Source: Chryseobacterium ginsenosidimutans
Lineage (GTDB): Bacteria; Bacteroidota; Bacteroidia; Flavobacteriales; Weeksellaceae
Reading direction: 5' to 3'
DNA length: 64,000 bases
Assembly (NCBI RefSeq): GCF_024807225.1
Contig: NZ_JANUCO010000001.1
Location: forward strand, 868,001 to 932,000
The position numbers and the translations under genes were made by a program. Every line of letters begins with the position of its first letter. The first letter of the stretch is position 1. The notes beneath the pieces were generated by a model. That model saw only the letters and a list, made by a program, of their open reading frames with translations. It was not told where the DNA came from and made no database searches. Of the stretch, positions 1 to 7,131 are shown in pieces.

Positions 1-272
1 ACGGTTTTGTAGACGAAAGCGATTACCGTTTAATTATCGATATTTTTGGTGAAGAAAACTGTTTTCACGTAACCTCTGAAGAAATGTTTGACATGTGTCC
101 GAATATTTTCTCTATTTCTCCGGAAATTGTAGTCTCAGACAAAGCATTCACCAGAATGAACGATCACCTGAGAAACGAATGGGGAATGACCGTTGAAGAA
201 ATTCCTTACAGAGAAATCTCTAAAATGGGAGGATTGTTGCGTTGTTCTACGATGCCTCTTGTTAGAGAGTAA
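1..272 (+). CDS. Amidinotransferase/dimethylargininase-fold hydrolase, C-terminal part
   Basis: The gene enters from the left edge; its frame begins at base 3 and gives 89 residues before a TAA stop. The end carries GGLLRCSTMPL, the C-terminal motif of the guanidine-modifying enzyme fold (arginine deiminase, dimethylarginine dimethylaminohydrolase, amidinotransferase), in which the Cys is the nucleophile. Members hydrolyse or transfer guanidino/ureido groups of arginine-like substrates in the cytoplasm. The next metabolic gene, ctlX, belongs to the same superfamily, so two enzymes of citrulline/arginine-type chemistry lie side by side with a small S23 gene between them. The exact substrate cannot be decided because the N-terminal substrate loops are outside the window. 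Confidence 0.7.
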   Translation, partial: GFVDESDYRLIIDIFGEENCFHVTSEEMFDMCPNIFSISPEIVVSDKAFTRMNDHLRNEWGMTVEEIPYREISKMGGLLRCSTMPLVRE

Positions 273-369
273 AAGTGTCGGAGGGTAATAGAGTTTTGGA
301 GTTGGAGAATTTTGGGATTGAGGATTGAAGTATTATTGATATTTTCTTATTTTAGTTGAAAATACAAAT

Positions 370-762
370 ATGTCAACAATTAGGTTTCATCAGGATTTAA
401 AAGTTTTTCAAAAATCTTTTGAAACGGCAATGACGATTTATGAATTGTCGAAATCTTTTCCTAAAGAAGAACTTTACTCTCTTACAGACCAAATCAGACG
501 CTCGTCGAGATCGGTTTCAGCCAATATCAGTGAAGCTTGGGGAAAAAGGAAATATGAAAAGTCTTTTGTTGCCAAACTCACCGATTCTGAAGGTGAAGCA
601 AGAGAAACGCAAACCTGGCTTCAGTTTACATTTGCGTGTAAATACATTAATGAAGAACAGTTTAATAATTTAAATAATCAGTATAATCAAATAATCGGGA
701 TGTTGGTTAATATGATGAGTCAATCGCAGAATTGGTGTACATTTTCCTCAACAAATCAATAA
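370..762 (+). CDS. Four-helix-bundle protein, S23/IVP family (copy 1)
   Basis: A 130-residue protein with the family signature: an N-terminal helix with HQDLKVFQKSFE, then FPKEELYSLTDQIRRSSRSV, ANISEAWGKR, and a helix with EARETQTWLQF. These are hallmarks of the family first found as ORFs inside 23S rRNA intervening sequences (TIGR02436/PF05635-type), predicted cytoplasmic, without enzymatic residues and of unknown function; the fold is related to the Avd accessory protein of diversity-generating retroelements. This copy has SEAWGKR where copies 2 and 3 have AEGnxR, so it belongs to a different subgroup. It is placed 97 bases after the amidinotransferase stop and 103 bases before ctlX, same direction. 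A short Ser/Asn-rich tail follows the last helix. Confidence 0.85.
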   Translation: MSTIRFHQDLKVFQKSFETAMTIYELSKSFPKEELYSLTDQIRRSSRSVSANISEAWGKRKYEKSFVAKLTDSEGEARETQTWLQFTFACKYINEEQFNNLNNQYNQIIGMLVNMMSQSQNWCTFSSTNQ

Positions 763-773
763 GAAATATTTTT

Positions 774-829
774 ACACTAAAACACTAAAACACTAAAACA
801 CTAAAACACTAAAACACTAAAACACTAAA
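774..829. repeat. Tandem repeat, seven copies of an 8-bp unit
   Basis: Seven exact head-to-tail copies of ACACTAAA lie between the S23 stop and the ctlX start. The array forms the right-hand C/A-rich flank of the first S23 cassette. Copy number is likely variable through slippage, and the array sits within 40 bases of the ctlX start, so its length could affect the ctlX leader. Confidence 0.95.
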
Positions 830-865
830 ACTCTCAAACCCAACAACACCTCAAACCCAAACAGC

Positions 866-1789
866 ATGCAAACAACAGATACAGTATTAATGATAGAGCC
901 GATTGCTTTCGGTTTTAACGAAGAAACGGCAAAAAACAATTATTTTCAGGTGGAGCAGAAAGGCTTTGATATTCAGTTTAAGGCTTTGACGGAATTTAAA
1001 GCTTTTGCTGAAAAATTAAGAAGCAAAGGAATTAATGTGATTACTGTTAAAGATACATTAGATCCTCACACGCCGGATTCTATTTTCCCAAACAACTGGG
1101 TAAGCTTTCACAATGATGGGAAAGTGGTTTTGTATCCGATGTTTGCTTCCAACAGAAGAGTAGAAAGAAGAGAAGATATCATTGAAACTATTAAAGATCA
1201 AGGATTTGATGTTGATGAAATTGATGATTGGTCACTTGCTGAAATTCAGGGTCACTTTCTGGAAGGAACGGGAAGTATGATTTTCGATCACGATAATAAA
1301 ATTGCTTACGGTTCGGTTTCTTTGAGGTTGGATGAAAATTTATTTAGAAAGTTTTGCGAAAAATATGGTTTTACACCGATTGTTTTCCATTCATTTCAAA
1401 CGGTAGGTTCAGAAAGACTGCCGATTTATCATACCAATGTTATGATGTGTGTTGCAGATAAATTCGTTGTAATTTGTCTGGATTGTATCGATAATGAACT
1501 GGAAAGAAGCAAAGTTATCGAAACCATTAAAAATTCAGGAAAAGAAATCATCGAAATTTCTGAAGAGCAAATGCAGCAATTTGCAGGAAATATGCTTCAG
1601 GTTCAAAATAAAGACGGCGAAAAGTTTTTAGTAATGAGCGAAACAGCTTATAAATCTTTAAACGAAAATCAGGTTTCAGCGATTGAAAAATACTGCGAAA
1701 TCATCTATTCAGATTTAAATACCATTGAGGTAAACGGCGGAGGAAGTGCACGTTGTATGCTTGCCGAAGTTTTCTTACCAAAAAAATAA
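866..1789 (+). CDS. ctlX: Citrulline utilization hydrolase CtlX
   Basis: A 307-residue amidinotransferase-fold enzyme of the CtlX family, which converts citrulline to ornithine in the cytoplasm. Visible features: N-terminal TVLMIEPIAFGFNEET, IFPNNWVSFH, EGTGSMIFD, the active-site His in YHTNVMM (about residue 189) and the nucleophilic Cys in GGGSARCMLAE (residue 297). Length is full for the family. The ATG is preceded by an A/C-rich leader with no Shine-Dalgarno, normal for this phylum. Product ornithine feeds arginine and polyamine chemistry; the next gene is speD, 24 bases on. Family assignment is by recognition of the whole sequence, substrate by family knowledge. Confidence 0.85.
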   Translation: MQTTDTVLMIEPIAFGFNEETAKNNYFQVEQKGFDIQFKALTEFKAFAEKLRSKGINVITVKDTLDPHTPDSIFPNNWVSFHNDGKVVLYPMFASNRRVERREDIIETIKDQGFDVDEIDDWSLAEIQGHFLEGTGSMIFDHDNKIAYGSVSLRLDENLFRKFCEKYGFTPIVFHSFQTVGSERLPIYHTNVMMCVADKFVVICLDCIDNELERSKVIETIKNSGKEIIEISEEQMQQFAGNMLQVQNKDGEKFLVMSETAYKSLNENQVSAIEKYCEIIYSDLNTIEVNGGGSARCMLAEVFLPKK

Positions 1790-1797
1790 TATATTTG
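1790..1797 (+). promoter_or_regulatory. Candidate -7 promoter box for the speD operon
   Basis: TATATTTG matches the Bacteroidota -7 consensus TAnnTTTG exactly, right after the ctlX stop and 16 bases before the speD TTG start. No good -33 TTG at the usual distance was seen, so a separate promoter for the speD operon is possible, not proven. Confidence 0.4.
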
Positions 1798-1813
1798 CTG
1801 AAAATATAATTAA

Positions 1814-2173
1814 TTGGAATCAGCAACCAGTAAAGGTTTACATATTCTTCTGACTTTGGAAACGGAGTCAGAAGCTTTGTTATTAGACGGTGAAGGTTTT
1901 TTGGCATTTACGAAAAGTATGCTGGAAACAAAAGACGTGGAAATTGTAGGAATTACCAACCATGTTTTTGAAAATCAGAGTTTTACTTCGGCGGTTTGTC
2001 TTAAAGAATCTCACCTTTGCATTCACACCTGGCCGGAATTTCGACAGCTTACTTTCGATGTTTTTCTTTGCAATTACACGCAGGACAACACCGCAAAAGT
2101 TGAAAAAATTGCCGATGAGGTTGTGGAATATTTTAAAGCTAAAACCATTCAGAAACACAAAATTTACAGATAA
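1814..2173 (+). CDS. speD: S-adenosylmethionine decarboxylase proenzyme (SpeD family)
   Basis: A 119-residue class 1B AdoMet decarboxylase. It is made as a proenzyme that cuts itself before a Ser to create a pyruvoyl cofactor; the signature ESHLCIHTWPE is intact with Ser66 as the predicted processing site, His71, and Cys86 in FLCNY as the likely catalytic Cys. It makes decarboxylated AdoMet, the aminopropyl donor for polyamine synthesis. The start must be TTG at 1814: an in-frame TAA lies directly before it and the first in-frame ATG would remove a third of the protein. It touches the DUF4178 gene with no gap and belongs to the operon that also holds the speE-like gene, its expected user of dcSAM. 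Confidence 0.88.
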   Translation: MESATSKGLHILLTLETESEALLLDGEGFLAFTKSMLETKDVEIVGITNHVFENQSFTSAVCLKESHLCIHTWPEFRQLTFDVFLCNYTQDNTAKVEKIADEVVEYFKAKTIQKHKIYR

Positions 2174-3643
2174 ATGCATTACACTTGTCCCTTGTGTAAG
2201 ACTGAGAATAAGATTGATGTAGATTTTCAGATCACAGAATATATTTGCCGATCTTGCTCGAATCTTATTGATATTGATAAAAATACTTCTACAAAAGTTG
2301 TTAAAAAACCTGTGGAAAATGTTGTTCTGGAAATAGGACAAAAAGGAATTATCAACCACATTGAATACAATATCGTAGGAATTGTCATCCGAAAATATGG
2401 AACCAGTATTTTTTGGAGAGAATATTTTCTGAAAGATTATAAAGGAAATGATGCTTTTTTAAGTGAAAGCGATGGGCATTGGGTTTTCCTTCATTCAATC
2501 AATGGAATGGATGTCAAGAAAAAACTGAACGGAAAAGCAGCAGAATTACATGGAAGAAATTACCGTTGGTATGAAACTACGGAATGTTATATTCATGCAG
2601 CTTCCGGTTTTTTTGAAGATAGGCTGGATTTCGGATTGGCAACTTACAGAGAATATGTTAATGCAACTCAGATGATTTCTCAGGAACAGTCAAAAGGTTC
2701 AAATGAATATTTTTTTGGCAGACATATTTCTAAACACAAGGTAAAAAAAGCTTTCCATATTCAAAATCTACCGAATTATTCAGGAGTTGGAATTATACAG
2801 CCATTTTATTTTAATTTTAGACAGACTATAAATGTTATGGCTATTACAGCCTTATTGATTTGCCTTGTTCAATTGTATGTCGTTACATCCAGAACGAATA
2901 AGTCTGTTTTCGAACAGGAAATCAATTTTGCAGATGTAAAGGACAAAGAAATGGTGAGCAAAAGCTTCGAATTATCGGGTGGTTCCGCACCTTTGAAGGT
3001 TGATGTTTCTTCTAATGTAGATAATTCCTGGGCGAATGTGGGATTAAGTCTGGTGAATGAAAATACAAATGAAATTGCCTACACTTCGAAAGATATTGAA
3101 GAATATCACGGTTATGAAGACGGAGAAAACTGGAGTGAAGGAAGTAAAAGCTCAGAATTTAATTTCTGTGGCGTCGCACCGGGAAAATACCATTTTTTAA
3201 TTTCGGCGGAGAAGGAAAGTAATATTTCTGATCCGTTTAAATCGGGATATCAGGTTGATAATGGTAATTATTCCGTTATTCAGGATGGTAGGGGATATTT
3301 CTATATGAAGGATAATAAAACGTCTCAAATTACAACTTACTCGGATAAAGTAATTTTGAAGAATGAATTAACGGGAATGAATCTGATAAAGGAGCCCAAA
3401 GAAGTTCAGAAAATGGATTCTATTCTCTTTTATGCTGTTCCTACGGAATACAATTATGTAGTAAATTCGGATACCAATCCTACAGTAAAAATAAAAGCCG
3501 AATGGCTTCCTGTTTCTTTCTGGAATTTTGCTATAGTAATTATTTTATTAATCATTTTTGTCGGAGCATGTTATTTAGGAAAAAGAATTTTTGAATCGAG
3601 TAAATGGTTGAACAGTTCAAACTCACCTTATCCACAATCTTAA
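2174..3643 (+). CDS. DUF4178 domain protein with N-terminal zinc ribbon and two membrane segments
   Basis: A 489-residue protein. Residues 5-29 hold two CxxC pairs (CPLC, CRSC), a zinc ribbon. Residues about 50-200 match the DUF4178 pattern: GQKGIINHIEYNIVGIVIR, WREYFLKD, ESDGHWVFLH, with later RWYETTECY. A hydrophobic stretch at about 218-239 and another at about 449-471 look like membrane spans, so the roughly 210-residue region between them (with SGGSAPLKVDVSSNVD) is probably outside the cytoplasm and the zinc ribbon/DUF4178 part inside. DUF4178 has no known activity but is a recurrent neighbour of speD, DUF350 and membrane spermidine synthases, as here. Starts one base after the speD stop. 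Confidence 0.8.
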   Translation: MHYTCPLCKTENKIDVDFQITEYICRSCSNLIDIDKNTSTKVVKKPVENVVLEIGQKGIINHIEYNIVGIVIRKYGTSIFWREYFLKDYKGNDAFLSESDGHWVFLHSINGMDVKKKLNGKAAELHGRNYRWYETTECYIHAASGFFEDRLDFGLATYREYVNATQMISQEQSKGSNEYFFGRHISKHKVKKAFHIQNLPNYSGVGIIQPFYFNFRQTINVMAITALLICLVQLYVVTSRTNKSVFEQEINFADVKDKEMVSKSFELSGGSAPLKVDVSSNVDNSWANVGLSLVNENTNEIAYTSKDIEEYHGYEDGENWSEGSKSSEFNFCGVAPGKYHFLISAEKESNISDPFKSGYQVDNGNYSVIQDGRGYFYMKDNKTSQITTYSDKVILKNELTGMNLIKEPKEVQKMDSILFYAVPTEYNYVVNSDTNPTVKIKAEWLPVSFWNFAIVIILLIIFVGACYLGKRIFESSKWLNSSNSPYPQS

Positions 3644-3644
3644 T

Positions 3645-3839
3645 ATGAAAATTATCAATTACATAAAAGAAAACTGGCTGTTGTGTCTTATCGGAATTTT
3701 TTTTCTGGGCTGGTTTACTTATCTTACCTATAATGGAAACCAATTCTGCGACTGCGAAAAAACAGAAACCTACCGCGACGGAGCTACAAGAAGACATCAT
3801 TCTTCAGGAGTCGGCTACTACAGATATTATCACAAATAA
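3645..3839 (+). CDS. Tiny membrane protein in the speD-speE operon
   Basis: A 64-residue ORF, one base after the DUF4178 stop. Residues about 11-28 (LLCLIGIFFLGWFTYLTY) form one membrane span; the C-terminal half is polar and rich in His, Tyr and Arg, with a CDC pair at about 35-37. No family recognised. Its tight packing between two cluster genes and sensible membrane topology argue that it is real and works with its neighbours. Confidence 0.6.
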   Translation: MKIINYIKENWLLCLIGIFFLGWFTYLTYNGNQFCDCEKTETYRDGATRRHHSSGVGYYRYYHK

Positions 3840-3850
3840 AAATATAAACT

Positions 3851-4066
3851 ATGGATCAGATAAACTTTTTACCCATCATCAATTCGATTATTTATTCTTT
3901 TTTAGGAATCGCCATTTTGCTGGTTTGTTATGTTATCATCGAAAAAATAACGCCGGAAAAAACATGGCATGAGATCGCTCAGAATAAAAACACGGCTTTA
4001 GCGATAATTTTCGGAGCATTCATCATTGGGATTTCAATTATTATAAGCGCGGCAATTCATGGATAA
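3851..4066 (+). CDS. DUF350 family membrane protein
   Basis: A 71-residue protein with two predicted membrane segments: about residues 8-29 (INSIIYSFLGIAILLVCYVI) and 48-68 (ALAIIFGAFIIGISIIISA). The motif linking them, EKITPEKTWHEI then QNKNTALAI, is typical of one DUF350 repeat; many members have two or four repeats. Function is unknown, but DUF350 is a common partner of membrane-linked polyamine and PspA-type stress genes. The end overlaps the start of the speE-like gene by eight bases, implying translational coupling. Confidence 0.8.
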   Translation: MDQINFLPIINSIIYSFLGIAILLVCYVIIEKITPEKTWHEIAQNKNTALAIIFGAFIIGISIIISAAIHG

Positions 4067-5573
4067 GAAGAGGATTCCTCTTGAGCTGTTATTAATGTTT
4101 TCGGTGTTTGTCATTGCGACTTGCGGACTGATCTACGAATTGGTTGCAGGAGCTTTGGCGAGTTATCTTTTGGGAGATTCTGTGAAGCAGTTTTCTTTCA
4201 TCATCGGCGTTTACCTTTTTTCGATGGGAGTGGGTTCTTACTTCGCAAAATTCATCAAAGGAAATCTGATTGATAAGTTCGTGGAAATTGAGATTTTAGT
4301 AGGAATAATCGGCGGAATCAGTTCGGTGGTGCTGTTTATTTTGTTTAATACGTTGGCACATTTTGAAGCGGTTTTATATCTTTTTGTATTTTTTACAGGA
4401 TGTTTGGTCGGTGTGGAAATCCCACTTTTGATGAACATTTTAAAGGATAGAGTTCAGTTTAAAGATTTAGTCTCCAATGTCTTCGCCTTCGATTATATCG
4501 GAGCTTTACTGGCTTCGATTTTATTTCCGCTGGTCTTAATTCCTCAGTTAGGAATCGTAAAAACGCCTTTGTTTTTTGGATTAATTAATATTTCGATCGC
4601 CATATTTTTATGTTTTTATCTTAAAAGAGAACTTTCAAAACCGATTTCATTAAGGATAAAATCAATCGGAGCATTTATTTTTCTACTGGTACTTTTCATT
4701 TTTTCGGATAAAATTTTGTCTTATTCTGAAGAGAAATTGTACGGTGAAAATGTTGTTTATACTAAAAGTTCACCTTATCAAAGAATTGTTTTAACGAGAA
4801 ATAGCCGCGAATTCAGATTATATTTAAATAATAATTTGCAGTTTTCATCAACTGACGAATACCGCTATCACGAAGCATTGGTTCATCCCGCAATGTCGAT
4901 GGCAAAAAATATCGACAACATTTTAATTTTAGGCGGCGGTGACGGTTTTGCCGTTCGTGAAGTCTTAAAATATAAAGACGTAAAAAATATTACATTAGTC
5001 GATTTGGATGGAGAAATGACGAATTTCTTTAAAACCAATGAAACAATGCGCCAGTTAAATCAAAGCTCTTTGTCCAATCCAAAATTAAAAGTGATCAACA
5101 AAGACGCTTATATTTGGGTAAAAGAAAACAAACAAAAGTTCGGTGTCATCATCATCGATTTTCCTGATCCATCCAATTACAGCTTAGGAAAATTATATTC
5201 CCTACAGTTTTACAAAGAATTGGAAAAACTGGCAACTCTTGATACAAAAATTGTTGTTCAGACAACTTCTCCCTATTTTGCGCCGAAATCTTTCTGGTGT
5301 ATAGAAAAAACGATCAATCAGATTTTTCCGTTTACTTCGGCGTATCATACGTATGTTCCGTCTTTCGGGGAGTGGGGATTTTCGATGGCGTCTTTTGAGC
5401 CGATCAATAATAAGATTTACAGACGAATTCCTAATTTAAAATTCTACGATTATAACTTCTCGCAATTGTCATATTTCACAAAAGATATGAAGACGAAAGA
5501 TATCGAAGTCAATCGATTGGATAATCAAATTTTAGTACGCTATTTCGATGAAGAGTGGGGAAAAGTACAGTAG
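4059..5573 (+). CDS. speE: Membrane-anchored spermidine synthase-like aminopropyltransferase
   Basis: A 504-residue protein. Residues 1-220 contain about seven membrane segments; residues 230-500 form a class I methyltransferase-like spermidine synthase domain with YQRIVLTR, LILGGGDGFAVREVL (289-303), LVDLDGEMT (313-321) and DFPDPSNYSLGKLYS with the likely catalytic Asp at 367. Such enzymes transfer the aminopropyl group of decarboxylated AdoMet to an amine. The membrane part is absent from classical cytosolic SpeE and suggests that the acceptor, or the product, is at the membrane. speD four genes upstream would supply the donor. It overlaps the DUF350 gene by 8 bases and the FAD gene by 26. 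The acceptor is not known. Confidence 0.85.
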   Translation: MDKKRIPLELLLMFSVFVIATCGLIYELVAGALASYLLGDSVKQFSFIIGVYLFSMGVGSYFAKFIKGNLIDKFVEIEILVGIIGGISSVVLFILFNTLAHFEAVLYLFVFFTGCLVGVEIPLLMNILKDRVQFKDLVSNVFAFDYIGALLASILFPLVLIPQLGIVKTPLFFGLINISIAIFLCFYLKRELSKPISLRIKSIGAFIFLLVLFIFSDKILSYSEEKLYGENVVYTKSSPYQRIVLTRNSREFRLYLNNNLQFSSTDEYRYHEALVHPAMSMAKNIDNILILGGGDGFAVREVLKYKDVKNITLVDLDGEMTNFFKTNETMRQLNQSSLSNPKLKVINKDAYIWVKENKQKFGVIIIDFPDPSNYSLGKLYSLQFYKELEKLATLDTKIVVQTTSPYFAPKSFWCIEKTINQIFPFTSAYHTYVPSFGEWGFSMASFEPINNKIYRRIPNLKFYDYNFSQLSYFTKDMKTKDIEVNRLDNQILVRYFDEEWGKVQ

Positions 5574-7131
5574 AAAAGATTTCCTGAAAACCATATTTCT
5601 AGGCAGTCTCATGATTCCTTTTTTACAATATTGCAGTAAGAAAGGGAAGTCTTTATTGCTTAAAATCACCGGAACAAACCACGTTTTCGGTCATAAACTT
5701 TGGGCTAAAGATTTTCCGAAACCAACAGAAGAAATTCATACAAAATATCTCATTGTTGGTGGTGGTATTTCCGGACTTTCGGCGTGTCGATTTTTCAGCC
5801 AGAACAATGAAAATGATTATCTGTTATTGGAAATGGAAAATCATTTGGGCGGAAATTCATCAAACGGACAAAATCAGTTTTCGAAATTTCCTTTGGGAGC
5901 GCATTATTTACCATTGCCGAATAAAGAAAATATTGAAATTATTGAATTTCTAAAAGAATGCAAAATTTACCAAGGCGATGATGAAAACGGTGATCCGATT
6001 TTAGATGAATATCAAATGACTTTTCCGCAACAGGAACGTTTGTTCTTCAAAAATTCTTGGCAAAACGATATTGTTCCCCAAAAAGGAATTTCTCCCGAAA
6101 CTCAGAAAGAAATGGATCGGTTTTTTAAAATGATGGATCATTTCCGGGATAAAAAAGACCTGAGTGGAAAATACTTTTTCGCCATTCCTCTTGAAGATTC
6201 CAGTGCAGAAGATGAGGTTCTACAATTGGAAAAGATGATTTTTAAAGATTGGCTACATCAACAAAATTTTAAATCCGAAGAACTCTTTTGGCTGTTGGAT
6301 TATTCCTGTCGCGACGATTACGGATTGGGAATTGACTATGTTTCAGCTTGGGCAGGAATCCATTATTTTGCCGGACGAAAAAATAACTGGAGCAAAAAAT
6401 ATAAAGATCAGGTTTTCACCTGGCCTGAAGGAAATGCACGACTGGCAAAGCATTTTTCAAAATATACAAATGGGAAATCTTCACCGAATCATTTAGTTTT
6501 CGATGTTAAAATAAATGATACTATTGAGGTTTTAAGTTTTGATAACATTCAGAAAAAGACCAAAAAAATCATTGCTGGAAAGGTTCTTTTTGCAACGCCG
6601 CAATTTGTCAACGAAAGAATTTTTAATCATAAAAGAGCTGGAAATTTTAATTATGTTCCGTGGCTTTTAACGACGATTACGCTGAAAAATGAATTCGGGG
6701 GTGATGAAGAATTGGCTTGGGATAATGTAATTTACGGTTCGGACGGGTTGGGTTATATTTACGATCAACACCAAAATATAGATCAGATTTTAGGCGAAAA
6801 AGTGATAACTTATTACAGAAGTTTTTCAACGGCTGACTGTAAAAAAGCAAGAAAAAAATTATATGCCTTAAAAGAAGATCAGCTTAAAAATCTGGTGTTG
6901 GATGATTTAAAAAAAGCGCATCCTTTAATTGAAGATTTTATTATTGAAATGCAGTTTCACAAGATCGGTCATGCGATGATTGCTCCCGTTCCGAATCAGA
7001 TTTTTGGAAAACAAGAAGTAAAACAGCCAATCGACGGAAAAATTTTCTTCGCCCACTCCGATTTATCAGGGATTTCAATTTTCGAGGAAGCCTTTTATCA
7101 GGGATTAAGAACCGCAAAAGATATGTTATGA
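5548..7131 (+). CDS. FAD-dependent amine-oxidase-like oxidoreductase with export signal
   Basis: A 527-residue protein. Residues 66-82 give a Rossmann FAD site, YLIVGGGISGLSACRFF, followed by LLLEMENHLGGNSSNG, the usual flavin amine oxidase/NAD(P)-binding arrangement. The N-terminus has SRKDFLK (residues 8-14), close to a Tat SRRxFLK motif, then a hydrophobic stretch ending PFLQYC, so the protein may be exported folded and perhaps lipidated. The C-terminal part holds DGKIFFAHSDLSG, typical of the second FAD contact. Its start lies 26 bases inside the speE-like gene and its end overlaps the next gene by ATGA, so it belongs to the operon. Oxidation of a polyamine-like product is an inference from context. 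Confidence 0.75.
   Translation: MKSGEKYSRKDFLKTIFLGSLMIPFLQYCSKKGKSLLLKITGTNHVFGHKLWAKDFPKPTEEIHTKYLIVGGGISGLSACRFFSQNNENDYLLLEMENHLGGNSSNGQNQFSKFPLGAHYLPLPNKENIEIIEFLKECKIYQGDDENGDPILDEYQMTFPQQERLFFKNSWQNDIVPQKGISPETQKEMDRFFKMMDHFRDKKDLSGKYFFAIPLEDSSAEDEVLQLEKMIFKDWLHQQNFKSEELFWLLDYSCRDDYGLGIDYVSAWAGIHYFAGRKNNWSKKYKDQVFTWPEGNARLAKHFSKYTNGKSSPNHLVFDVKINDTIEVLSFDNIQKKTKKIIAGKVLFATPQFVNERIFNHKRAGNFNYVPWLLTTITLKNEFGGDEELAWDNVIYGSDGLGYIYDQHQNIDQILGEKVITYYRSFSTADCKKARKKLYALKEDQLKNLVLDDLKKAHPLIEDFIIEMQFHKIGHAMIAPVPNQIFGKQEVKQPIDGKIFFAHSDLSGISIFEEAFYQGLRTAKDML

Larger units (their letters stand above)
291..833. repeat. Imperfect inverted repeat framing S23/IVP gene no. 1
   Basis: The left flank (273-369) is G/T-rich and the right flank (763-865) C/A-rich. 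The word GAGTTTTGGAGTT at 291-303 pairs with AACACTAAAACTC at 821-833 (11 of 13 positions; more if G-U pairs are allowed). The S23 gene lies in the loop. The left flank also holds GGGATTGAG (314-322), which recurs in the left flank of the second S23 gene at 32910-32918. Pairing is weaker here than at the other two copies. Confidence 0.4.

Noticed and set aside
774..829. CRISPR-like array
   Set aside because: Units are 8 bases, contiguous and without spacers; it is a simple tandem repeat.
1883..2359. 158-residue minus-strand ORF
   Set aside because: It lies opposite speD and the DUF4178 gene, has no family character, and the plus-strand genes are well supported.
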